Shown: positions 39,021 to 46,875 of the stretch, piece after piece | Layout of the letters: each line of letters starts with the position of its first letter | How positions within the stretch are numbered: position 1 is the stretch's first letter | Assembly (NCBI RefSeq): GCF_900104025.1 | Contig: NZ_FNIQ01000003.1 | Span: forward strand, 620,001-684,000 | Length of the DNA stretch: 64,000 nucleotides | Direction: 5' to 3' | Origin: Geodermatophilus sp. DSM 45219 | GTDB taxonomy: Bacteria > Actinomycetota > Actinomycetes > Mycobacteriales > Geodermatophilaceae | Translations under genes and position numbers: made by a program | The notes under the pieces: model-generated | What the model was told of the DNA's origin: nothing | The model's input: the letters and a program-made list of their open reading frames with translations, nothing else | Database searches by the model: none

Positions 39021-40987
39021 GGGGTGCCCGCCGTCGTCGCCGCGGCCGTGCCGGGAGCGGCGTCGGCCGCTATCGCGGGAGCCGGCTCGGCCGTCGGCTC
39101 CGCGGCGGGCGGCTCCTCGGCCGGGGGCGGTGCAGGGACGGGGTCCACGGGCGCGGGCTCCACGGTCTCGGGTGTCGCGGGCGGGGGCGCCGGCTGCTCG
39201 ACCGGGGTCTCCCCGGCCGGCGGCTCGCTGGTCCCGGGCGTGGTGGGCGGCTGCTCTGGGGTGGACGGCTCCGCCACCACGGGCGGCGGTCCGGCCGACG
39301 TCTGCGGCGCGGTCGGACCACCGGTCGCCGGTGCGGGGGCGGTGGCGGTCGAGGTCCCGGCACCCGGGGTGACGGCGCTCGGGGTGCCGGCCGCGCGGGA
39401 CGGGCCGGCCGCCGCGCTCGACGACCCGGGGGCGGTGCTCCTCGGCGACGACGTGCCCCGACCGGGAGCCGGTGCTCCGCCGGTGCGGGCGGCGGTGGCG
39501 ATGGCGGCGGCCAGGCTGGTCCGCGCAGGTGACCCCGCGGCGGGGGCGGCGGCCGCTGCGGGAGCCCCCGCGGCCCGAGCGGACGAGGTGTCGCCCACGG
39601 CGGCCGAGCCCCGGGCCACGACGTCGCCGTCGTCGGCGGCGGCCGCCTCCTGTCCCGCGGGAGGCGGCGCGAGGACGGCGTCGTACAGACCCGCCGCGGC
39701 GGGTCCCAGGGTCAGCAACCCGAGTGCCAGCCCGGTCACGACCGCGCCGCGGCCCAGCCGGGCGCCGCGCCGCACGGCCGGGCCCGCCGGCCGGGGCGGT
39801 GATCCCGGCCGGGTCCGGTCCTGCCCCGCCCGGGCGCTGCGGGGGCGCGGGAGGGCGGGTGCCGGGCGGTCGTCGTCCGCGGCGGGGTCCGTACCCACCG
39901 GCACGGCGGCGATCGGGACCACTCCGGCGGGCTCCGCCACGGCGGGTGCGACGACGGCCGGCTCCGGCACGCCCGACTCCTCGGCCGCCAGCGCTCCGGC
40001 GGCCAGCGTGGCCGCCCCGAGGGCCGCGGTCAGGGCGGGGTCGGCGCCCACGACCAGCGGCCGCCCCAGCTCGCCGGAGAGCACCTCGGCGACCAGTGGC
40101 ACGCGCACCCCGCCACCGGCCAGCACCACCGCGTCGAGGTCCGCCGCCCGCAGCCCGGCGGCCGCCACCGTGGCGGCCAGCACCGCGGCGGAGCGCTGCG
40201 CGGGCTCCGCCAGCACCTCGTCGAGCTCCTCGCGGGTGAGCCGCACCGGTCCGCCCGGCGTGCGGACCTGCACGACGGTCGCGGTCGACAGCGCCTCCTT
40301 GGCCGCCACGCACGCCGCCCGCAGCCCCGCGGGGTCCGCGGCCGGCGTGTCGAGGCAGCCGGCGACGTGCGCCACGACCGCGTCGTCGACGTCCCGGCCG
40401 CCCCAGGGCAGCGGTGCGGGCGGGCCGGCGAGGTGCGCCAGCGGCTGGTCCGGCGTGGGACCGACGACGGCGGTGTCCAGCGCGCCGGCCCCCAGGTCGT
40501 AGACGGCGACCGTCGGCTCGGCCGGCAGGTCCCCGGCGGCCACGTGCGCGGCCACCGCGGCCACCGCGCTCGACACGAGGGAGAACCGCGGGACGCCGGC
40601 CTCGGCGAGCGCTGCGGCCAGGACGGCGCAGCGGTGCCCGGCCCAGGACGGCGGCACGGTGACCACCGTCCACGCGTCGGGGCGGCCCGCCTGCTCCGCG
40701 GCCAGCTCCCGGACCCGCACGACGGCGGCGGCGACCAGGTCGGCGGCCGGGACCGCCCGACCGCCGGCGTACACCGGTACCCCGTCGCCGACCCGCGCCA
40801 GCAGCGGCCGGAGTCGCGCCGTCCCGTCGGCGGGGACCAGGGCGAGCGCGCCGTCGTCCCCGACCGCCGCGGTGACCCGCCCCTCCGCGAGGGGCAGCGC
40901 GCACACCTGCCCGTCCACCGTGCAGACCGCGGCGGAGACGGCACCGTCCCCGACGTCGATCCCCAACCCGTACTCGCCGTTGCGCAC
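39017..40987 (-). CDS. Hsp70-family protein with transmembrane anchor and Pro/Ala-rich tail
   Basis: A 656-residue protein. The actin-like ATPase domain (about 1-330) has the phosphate-1 motif GLGIDVGDGAVSAAV, phosphate-2 VAVYDLGAGALDTAVV and the adenosine motif VVLAGGGVRVPLVAEVL. No substrate-binding beta-sandwich follows. Instead there is a basic linker, one helix (GAVVTGLALGLLTLGPAAAGLY) and a ~200-residue Pro/Ala/Thr/Ser-rich segment expected outside the cell. GTG 40987 follows AGGGGG. It precedes the LuxR gene and overlaps it by 4 nt. Function unknown; the anchored architecture suggests sensing or envelope stress. Confidence 0.85.
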   Translation of the reverse strand: MRNGEYGLGIDVGDGAVSAAVCTVDGQVCALPLAEGRVTAAVGDDGALALVPADGTARLRPLLARVGDGVPVYAGGRAVPAADLVAAAVVRVRELAAEQAGRPDAWTVVTVPPSWAGHRCAVLAAALAEAGVPRFSLVSSAVAAVAAHVAAGDLPAEPTVAVYDLGAGALDTAVVGPTPDQPLAHLAGPPAPLPWGGRDVDDAVVAHVAGCLDTPAADPAGLRAACVAAKEALSTATVVQVRTPGGPVRLTREELDEVLAEPAQRSAAVLAATVAAAGLRAADLDAVVLAGGGVRVPLVAEVLSGELGRPLVVGADPALTAALGAATLAAGALAAEESGVPEPAVVAPAVAEPAGVVPIAAVPVGTDPAADDDRPAPALPRPRSARAGQDRTRPGSPPRPAGPAVRRGARLGRGAVVTGLALGLLTLGPAAAGLYDAVLAPPPAGQEAAAADDGDVVARGSAAVGDTSSARAAGAPAAAAAPAAGSPARTSLAAAIATAARTGGAPAPGRGTSSPRSTAPGSSSAAAGPSRAAGTPSAVTPGAGTSTATAPAPATGGPTAPQTSAGPPPVVAEPSTPEQPPTTPGTSEPPAGETPVEQPAPPPATPETVEPAPVDPVPAPPPAEEPPAAEPTAEPAPAIAADAAPGTAAATTAGTP

Positions 40988-41272
40988 AGGTCCCCCTGCC
41001 TGACTGCTGTCCCGGGTCCAGGTCCGGACCGGCGGGTCCCTCGCAACGTAGGTCCCACCCGTCCGCCCTGTCTCGCCTGTCGACGGGACGGACCGACGGC
41101 GGACCGTGAGGAGGGGGCGACACCCCGCAGCCCCTAACGCACAGTCAGCGGGCATCCCCCAACGACGCCGGACGACGGGGGCGCTCTCCCCGATGCCGGG
41201 GCGGGGCCGGTGGGAGTGGACTGCGCCGCAGCAGCCGACCGACGGCGGACGGCTCGGGACCCAGGAGTGCGC

Positions 41273-42460
41273 ATGTCCACCATCGCGAGCACGCTGCTCG
41301 ACTTCATCCTCGACCTGTTCCGCGACCCGGAGAAGGCCGCCGCCTACGAGGCGGACCCGCACGGCGCCCTGGAGGCCGCGGGCCTCGGGGGTACCACGCC
41401 GGAGGAGGTCGCCGACCTCGTGCCGATGGTGCAGGACTTCTCCACCTACGGCGGCTGGAACGGCGGCTACGACGACGCGGGCGGCCGCGGCCAGGACGAC
41501 GACGACGACGAGGGCGGCCGCGGCCGCGACTGCGACGCCGACGACCGGAGCGGTTCGTCCCCGAGCGCGGCCGACGACGACGACCACCACCACGGCGACG
41601 TCGAGCCGGCCCGGCGGCCCGACCACGACGAGCACGACCACGGCCACGGTCACTCCCCCGCGCCGGTCGGCGGCACCGAGACGGTGGTCATCACCCACCT
41701 GCAGGAGGTGCACTACGCGCACACCGAGACCACGGTGGAGATCGACGCCTCGCACAGCATCTGGGTGAGCGGCGACGCGCAGGCGATCTTCGGCGAGGTG
41801 GAGGGCGACGTCACCAAGATCGACAACGACGGCGGCATCGTCGCCGGCGACGACGTCGAGGACGTCTCGATCGACAACAGCGACAACTCGGTGAGCGACT
41901 CCTACAACACCGACGTCGAGGTCGACATCGAGGACAGCCCGATCAACGTCGGTGGCTCGCAGGCCGTGGACAGCTTCAACGGCAACGAGGACAACGACGT
42001 GACCGCCGACGACGGCGGTCAGGTCGGCGACAACACCTCCGTGCGGGTGGACGACGTCACCGTGGTCAGCGACTCGGAGAACGTCGGCAACACCACCACG
42101 GTGACCGACAGCTTCAACGACGAGTCCGACAACTCGGTCGAGGTCGAGGTGGAGGACTCGTTCAACGACAACTCCACGGACAACCAGGACTCGTTCAACG
42201 ACAACTCCACGGACGTCGACGTCCAGGACTCGTTCAACGACAACTCGTCGGACGACGACGTCGACAACTCGTCGGACGACGACGTCGAGGTCGAGGTGGA
42301 GGACTCGTTCAACGACAACTCCGAGCGGACCGACAACTCCGACAACTCGATCAACGACTCCTTCGACGACGAGTCGGACAACTCGACGGACATCGACGTC
42401 GACGACAGCGGCAACGACAACTCGGTGAACGACTCCGTGGTCGACTCCGAGATCGACTGA
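41273..42460 (+). CDS. IniB N-terminal domain-containing acidic repeat protein
   Basis: A 395-residue protein. Residues 1-57 are an IniB N-terminal motif (TLLDFILDLFRDPEKAAAYE, PHGALEAAGL). A Gly/Asp/His-rich linker (about 58-128) follows, then a beta-rich segment (ETVVITHLQEVHYAHTE). The C-terminal half is built from DSFN-type repeats (seven DSF units, five reading DSFND) rich in Asp, Asn and Ser, with very few positive charges. Such acidic Asn/Asp repeats suggest cation binding or a secreted/adhesive role. No signal peptide is visible. The 285-nt divergent upstream gap has no clear motif; CCCCTAACG and CCCCAACG repeats are there. Confidence 0.88.
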   Translation: MSTIASTLLDFILDLFRDPEKAAAYEADPHGALEAAGLGGTTPEEVADLVPMVQDFSTYGGWNGGYDDAGGRGQDDDDDEGGRGRDCDADDRSGSSPSAADDDDHHHGDVEPARRPDHDEHDHGHGHSPAPVGGTETVVITHLQEVHYAHTETTVEIDASHSIWVSGDAQAIFGEVEGDVTKIDNDGGIVAGDDVEDVSIDNSDNSVSDSYNTDVEVDIEDSPINVGGSQAVDSFNGNEDNDVTADDGGQVGDNTSVRVDDVTVVSDSENVGNTTTVTDSFNDESDNSVEVEVEDSFNDNSTDNQDSFNDNSTDVDVQDSFNDNSSDDDVDNSSDDDVEVEVEDSFNDNSERTDNSDNSINDSFDDESDNSTDIDVDDSGNDNSVNDSVVDSEID

Positions 42461-42474
42461 CCGTCACCGCGCAC

Positions 42475-42517
42475 GCCGGGTCCCGGTCGCTCCACGGGGG
42501 AGCGACCGGGACCCGGC
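42475..42517 (+). terminator. Strong stem-loop between the iniB-like and iniA-like genes
   Basis: A perfect 19-bp stem (42475-42493 with 42499-42517, GCCGGGTCCCGGTCGCTCC) and loop ACGGG, 14 nt after the acidic protein's stop. It is a terminator, processing site or mRNA-stabilising hairpin that would lower expression of the GTPases relative to the acidic protein. Confidence 0.8.
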
Positions 42518-42573
42518 CGCGCTCTGTCCCCGACGGCCCGCCGGTGGTAGGAACCGGTGCCCAGGAGGTGTCC

Positions 42574-44379
42574 GTGGTCACGACGGTCCAGGTGCTCGAC
42601 CGCGCGCTGGCGCTGGCCGAGGCGTGCGAGCGGCCAGACCTGCACCGGCGGCTGCTGCAGGCCCGCGCCCGCAGCGAGGACCCGCGGGTCCGGGTGCTCG
42701 TCGTCGGTGAGCCCAAGCAGGGCAAGAGCTCGCTGGTCAACGCCCTGGTCGGCGCGCCGGTCTGCCCGGTGGCCGACGACGTGGCCACCGTCGTCCCCAC
42801 GGTGGTGCGGGCCGGCGAGGCCCCGCGGGCCAGCCTGGTGCTCGCCACGGGGTCGCGGGCCGACGACGACGGGCCCACCGAGCGGGTGCCGGTGCCCATC
42901 GACCAGGTGGCCTCCCGGGTGACCGGCGAGGGGACCGAGCGGCTGGTGCAGGCCGAGGTGGAGCTGCCCCGCCGGCTGCTCGACGGTCTGGAGATCGTCG
43001 ACACCGCCGGGGTGGGCGGCGTGGGCTCGCACCGGGCGCTGCGCACCGTCGACCTGCTGCCCACCGCCGACGCCGTCCTGCTGGTGTCCGACGCCAGCCA
43101 GGAGTTCACCGCCCCGGAGATGGCCTTCCTGGAACAGGCCGCGGCGCTGTGCCCGACCGTGGTCTGCGTGCTGACCAAGACCGACGCCTGCCCGCACTGG
43201 CGGGAGGTGGCCGAGCTCGACCGCGGCCACCTGGCGGGCCGCGGGGTCGAGGCGCCGGTGTTCGCGGTCTCCTCCGCGCTGGCCCAGCTCGCCGTGCAGC
43301 ACCGCGACCGCGAGCTGCACGAGGAGTCGGGGATCGGCGCCCTGGTCACCCACCTGCGCCGCGAGGTGGCCGACCGCGCCGAGGTGCTGGCGCGCCGGGC
43401 GCTGGTGCACGACCTCACCGCGGTCACCGACCACCTGTCCCTGGCGGTGCGCTCGGAGCTGGCCGGCCTGGAGGACCCGGCGCACCGCGACGAGCTGCTG
43501 CGCGGTCTGGAGGACGCCCGCGCCGCCGCGGACGACCTGCGCCGCCGCTCGTCGCGCTGGCAGCAGGTGCTCGCCGACGGCGTGGCCGACCTGGTGGCCG
43601 ACATCGACTTCGACCTGCGCGACCGCTCGCGCACGGTGATCCGCGAGGCCGAGGAGGCCATCGACGCCCAGGACCCCGGCCCCATGTGGCCCGAGCTCGC
43701 CGAGTGGCTGGACCGGCGGATCGCCGCGGCCGTCGCCGACAGCTACGTGTGGGCCGAGCAGCGCTCCGAGTGGCTGGCGGCGCGGGTGATCGAGCAGTTC
43801 GCCAAGGACGGCGGCGGTGCGGTGCCCGCGCTGTCGGTCGGCGCGGCCGGCGACGCGCTGGAGGGCCTGGTGGACCTGCCGGAGCTGGACGACGGCTCGA
43901 TGACGCTGCGCGAGCGGACTCTCATCGGGCTGCGCGGTTCCTACACCGGCGTCCTGATGACCGGACTGGTCACCAGCCTGGCGGGGATGGCGATCATCAA
44001 CCCGGTCTCGGTCGCCGCCGGCGTGCTGCTGGGGCGTAAGGCCTACAACGACGACAAGCAGCAGCGCCTGCAGCGGCGTCGGTCGGACGCGAAGGCCGTG
44101 GTGCGCCGGCACCTGGACGAGGTGGTGTTCCAGGTGGGCAAGCACCTCAAGGACCGGCTGCGCACCGTCTCCCGCACGCTGCGCGACCTGATCAGCGACA
44201 CCGCCGACGAGATGGCCCGGTCGCTGGCCGACGCCGTGGCCGCCGCCCAGCGTTCGACCCGCGAGGCCACCGCCGAGCGGGACGCCCGCATCCGCGCCCT
44301 GCGGCAGCGGCGCGAGCAGCTCGACCGGCTGGCCGCCGACGTCCGCGCGCTGGGCAGGGCGGCGGTGCCCGCCACGTGA
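42574..44379 (+). CDS. Dynamin-family GTPase (IniA-like)
   Basis: A 601-residue dynamin-like protein. GTPase domain: P-loop GEPKQGKSSLVNAL, G2-type Thr region VATVVPTVV, G3 DTAGVGG, G4 TKTD. Long helical stalk (about 240-430), a hydrophobic paddle-like hairpin (YTGVLMTGLVTSLAGMAIINPVSVAAGVLLG) and a C-terminal helical bundle. The mycobacterial IniA remodels membranes and relates to cell-wall stress tolerance. GTG 42574 with AGGAGG 6 nt upstream. The stop overlaps the first 77-bp unit as GTGA. Confidence 0.92.
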   Translation: MVTTVQVLDRALALAEACERPDLHRRLLQARARSEDPRVRVLVVGEPKQGKSSLVNALVGAPVCPVADDVATVVPTVVRAGEAPRASLVLATGSRADDDGPTERVPVPIDQVASRVTGEGTERLVQAEVELPRRLLDGLEIVDTAGVGGVGSHRALRTVDLLPTADAVLLVSDASQEFTAPEMAFLEQAAALCPTVVCVLTKTDACPHWREVAELDRGHLAGRGVEAPVFAVSSALAQLAVQHRDRELHEESGIGALVTHLRREVADRAEVLARRALVHDLTAVTDHLSLAVRSELAGLEDPAHRDELLRGLEDARAAADDLRRRSSRWQQVLADGVADLVADIDFDLRDRSRTVIREAEEAIDAQDPGPMWPELAEWLDRRIAAAVADSYVWAEQRSEWLAARVIEQFAKDGGGAVPALSVGAAGDALEGLVDLPELDDGSMTLRERTLIGLRGSYTGVLMTGLVTSLAGMAIINPVSVAAGVLLGRKAYNDDKQQRLQRRRSDAKAVVRRHLDEVVFQVGKHLKDRLRTVSRTLRDLISDTADEMARSLADAVAAAQRSTREATAERDARIRALRQRREQLDRLAADVRALGRAAVPAT

Positions 44380-44683
44380 CCGAGCCCGCGAGGTCACGCA
44401 GGGGTACAGCACCGCCGGGCACGGGGACGACGAGCGCCGGCGAGGAGGGCACGTGACCGAGCCCGCGAGGTCACGCAGGGGTACAGCACCGCCGGGCATG
44501 GGGACGACGAGCGCCGGCGAGGAGGGCACGTGACCGAGCCCGCGAGGTCACGCAGGGGTACAGCACCGCCGGGCATGGGGACGACGAGCGCCGGCGAGGA
44601 GGGCACGTGACCGAGCCCGCGAGGTCACGCAGGGGTACAGCACCGCCGGGCACGGGGACGACGAGCGCCGGCGAGGAGGCCAC
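44376..44683 (+). repeat. Four 77-bp tandem repeats, each a coupled 26-codon mini-ORF
   Basis: Exactly four 77-bp units start at 44376, 44453, 44530 and 44607. Each begins GTGACCGAG, contains CACGCAGGGGTACAGCACC, and ends with GGCGAGGAGGGCAC, i.e. an RBS before the next GTG. Each encodes a frame of 26 residues (starting MTEPARSRRGTAPP, ending TTSAGEEGT) whose TGA overlaps the next GTG as GTGA: 44376-44456, 44453-44533, 44530-44610, 44607-44687. The iniA-like stop overlaps the first start and the last stop overlaps the iniC-like start. Units 2 and 3 have CATG in place of CACG. GTGACC/GGTCAC pair within each unit, so the start can be in a stem. Confidence 0.92.
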
Positions 44684-46339
44684 GTGACCGAGCTGGACGA
44701 CGTCCGGGCGCTGCTCGACGAGGCGCTGGCCCGCTACCAGGACGTACCCGCGGTCGCCGACCGGCTCGCGGCGCAGCGGCGGCGGCTGGACGAGCCGCTG
44801 CGCCTGGCGCTGGTCGGGCGGGTGAAGTCGGGCAAGTCGACGCTGCTCAACGCCCTGGTCGGCGCGCGGGTGGCGCCCACCGACGCCGGCGAGTGCACCC
44901 GGGTGGTCACCCACTACCGGCACGGCGCCACCCCGCGGGTGGAGCTGCACGGCACCGACGGCGGCCGGCGGACCCTGCCGGTGCGCCGCGCGGACGGCGG
45001 CCTGCGGCTGGAGCTCGGCGGCACCCCGCCGGAGGAGGTCGCGCAGCTGGTCGTGGACTGGCCGGCCGACGACCTGCGGCCGGCGACCGTCGTCGACACC
45101 CCGGGGATCGCGTCGCTGTCGACCGGCACCAGCACGCGCACCCGCGAGTTCCTCGGCACCGACCAGGGGCCGGCCGGCGCCGACGCCGTCGTCTTCCTCA
45201 CCCGCCAGCCGCAGCCCGAGGACGTCGCCGTCCTGGCCGCCTTCCAGGCCGGCACCGGCGGAGCGGGCGCGCTGACGACGACGATCACCGTGCTCTCCCG
45301 CGCCGACGAGGTCGGGGCCGGGCGGCTCGACGCGCTGGCCGCCGCGGAGTCGGTGGCCCGGCGGATGTCGGCCGACCCGCAGGTGCGCGCGGTGAGCTCG
45401 GCGGTGCTGCCGGTGGCCGGGCTGCTGGCGCTGGCCGGCCGGACCCTGCGGCACGGCGACTTCGTCGCGCTGCGCACGCTGGCCTCGGCCGACCAGCAGC
45501 AGGTGTCCCGGATGCTGCTGACCGCGGACCGGTTCACCCGGGCCGACGCGCCGGTGCCGCTGTCGGTGGAGGTGCGGGCCGCGTTGCTGGACCGGCTGGG
45601 CCTGTTCGGCATCCGGCTGTCGGTCGCCCTGGTGCGGACCGGCGTCCCCGACGCCTCGGCGCTGGCCGACGAGCTGCTGGCCCGCAGCGGGCTGGCCGAG
45701 CTGCAGCGGCTGCTGCGGGTGCAGTTCACCGAGCGGGGCACGCAGCTGCGGGCCGGGACGGCGCTGCGGCTGCTGGCCGACGTCCTCGACGAGCACCCGC
45801 TCCCCGCGGACGACGACCTGCGGGCGGACCTGGAGCGGCTGCGCCTGGCCACCCCCGACCTGGCGGAGCTCGACCTGCTGGCCCGCTCCCGCGCGGCGGC
45901 CGGCCCGCTGCCGGAGCACCTGCGGGCCGAGGCGGAGGGCCTGCTCGGCGCCGCGGGCACCGGCCCGGCCGCCCGGCTGGGCCTGCCGGAGGGCACCCCG
46001 GACGGGCAGCTGCGGCGGGCCGCCCTGGACGCGCTGGCCCGCTGGCGCGACGCCGCCGACGACCCGCTGGCCTGGCGGGCGACGGCGGACGCCGCGGAGG
46101 TCGTCGTCCGGGCCTGCGAGCGCCTGCTCGCCGGGCTGGACCGGTCAGCCGCGGAAGGCCCGGGCCGAGCGGCTCAGCAGCGGGACGGGGGCGACCACGA
46201 ACAGCCCGGCGGCGGCTACGAACGCCCACCGGTCGAGGTCGGCGCCCCCGGCGACGACGGTCTGGGCGACGTCGAGCGCGAGCACGGCCGGCACCGCGGT
46301 GAGCAGCAGCGCCCAGCGCGCCCAGCCGCGCCCGCGTAG
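44684..46339 (+). CDS. Dynamin-family GTPase (IniC-like)
   Basis: A 551-residue dynamin-like protein. GTPase motifs: GRVKSGKSTLLNALVG, VVDTPGIASL, and LSRADEVG. Helical bundle to about residue 490. From about residue 487 onward the frame reads a Pro/Gly/Arg-rich antisense of the opposite-strand membrane gene and lacks family character, so the functional end is probably near 46150 and the tail of 60-65 residues is read-through. The normal IniC length is about 490. GTG 44684 with GAGGAGG of the last repeat unit directly before. It partners with the upstream GTPase as IniA-IniC do. Confidence 0.88.
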   Translation: MTELDDVRALLDEALARYQDVPAVADRLAAQRRRLDEPLRLALVGRVKSGKSTLLNALVGARVAPTDAGECTRVVTHYRHGATPRVELHGTDGGRRTLPVRRADGGLRLELGGTPPEEVAQLVVDWPADDLRPATVVDTPGIASLSTGTSTRTREFLGTDQGPAGADAVVFLTRQPQPEDVAVLAAFQAGTGGAGALTTTITVLSRADEVGAGRLDALAAAESVARRMSADPQVRAVSSAVLPVAGLLALAGRTLRHGDFVALRTLASADQQQVSRMLLTADRFTRADAPVPLSVEVRAALLDRLGLFGIRLSVALVRTGVPDASALADELLARSGLAELQRLLRVQFTERGTQLRAGTALRLLADVLDEHPLPADDDLRADLERLRLATPDLAELDLLARSRAAAGPLPEHLRAEAEGLLGAAGTGPAARLGLPEGTPDGQLRRAALDALARWRDAADDPLAWRATADAAEVVVRACERLLAGLDRSAAEGPGRAAQQRDGGDHEQPGGGYERPPVEVGAPGDDGLGDVEREHGRHRGEQQRPARPAAPA

Positions 46340-46747
46340 CACCAGCGCCGTCCACACCAGGGAGACCGCCACCAGGGCGGCGACCCCGCCGAGGACCAGC
46401 GCGACGGTGGCCGCCACGCCGTCGGCGACCAGGTCGGCCGGGGCGGCGGGGTCCTCGGCGGTCGCGAGCGCGGCCAGCCGGTCGCGCAGCGGACCGAGGT
46501 CCAGCAGCGCGCTGGTGAGGCCGGTGACCGCGGCCAGGCAGCCGGCCCACCACAGCGCCGCGGTCAGCCGCACGGACGCCGGTCGGGGCGTGGGGGTGCG
46601 GGCGACCGGCGGGGCGAGGTCGCTGGTCAGGGCCGGTCGGGGCGGGGGCAGCTCCTGGGCGACGTTGCCGGTGAGCACGACCCGCCGGGGCAGGGGGTGG
46701 TGCGCCGCCGGCTGCCGGACCTCGTCGGACCTGGTGGACCCCGTCAC
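46145..46747 (-). CDS. Four-helix membrane protein of unknown function
   Basis: A 200-residue protein I do not recognise. A ~65-residue Pro/Arg-rich cytoplasmic start is followed by four membrane helices (ALWWAGCLAAVTGLTSALL; ATVALVLGGVAALVAVSLVW; WARWALLLTAVPAVLALDVA; AFVAAAGLFVVAPVPLL). GTG 46747 has GGAGGGG upstream. Its last ~195 nt lie opposite the 3' end of the IniC-like frame, an unusual convergent overlap. Confidence 0.75.
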   Translation of the reverse strand: MTGSTRSDEVRQPAAHHPLPRRVVLTGNVAQELPPPRPALTSDLAPPVARTPTPRPASVRLTAALWWAGCLAAVTGLTSALLDLGPLRDRLAALATAEDPAAPADLVADGVAATVALVLGGVAALVAVSLVWTALVLRGRGWARWALLLTAVPAVLALDVAQTVVAGGADLDRWAFVAAAGLFVVAPVPLLSRSARAFRG

Positions 46748-46802
46748 GTGCCGCCCCTCCCGTACGCCGCCGGACCGCCGCAGCCTGTCACCGGATCGGC
46801 AG

Positions 46803-46834
46803 CCGGTCGGCTGCCCGGGGGGCCGGCCGACCGG
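46803..46834 (-). terminator. Hairpin downstream of the enoyl-CoA hydratase gene
   Basis: CCGGTCGGC (46803-46811) pairs with GCCGACCGG (46826-46834) in the 128-nt gap between the membrane gene start and the hydratase stop. Confidence 0.5.
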
Positions 46835-46875
46835 ACCCGCTCGTGTCGGTACCGGGAGGAGCGCGGGGTGCGCGC

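Noticed and set aside
36480-41123. A single long minus-strand frame of more than 1500 codons
   Set aside because: Its upstream half is an Arg/Gly-rich frame shifted inside the Hsp70-like gene. The LuxR regulator starts at GTG 39020, overlapping the Hsp70 stop.
41850-42458. CRISPR-like or satellite repeat
   Set aside because: The repeats are in frame and encode a continuous acidic protein.
44376-44683. CRISPR array
   Set aside because: The units are 77-bp direct repeats with no spacers, and no cas genes lie near.
44679-44684. CACGTG as a further parS-like core
   Set aside because: The flanks (GGCCACGTGACC) are not symmetric with the GTTCCACGTGGAAC sites; the core is part of the 77-bp unit.
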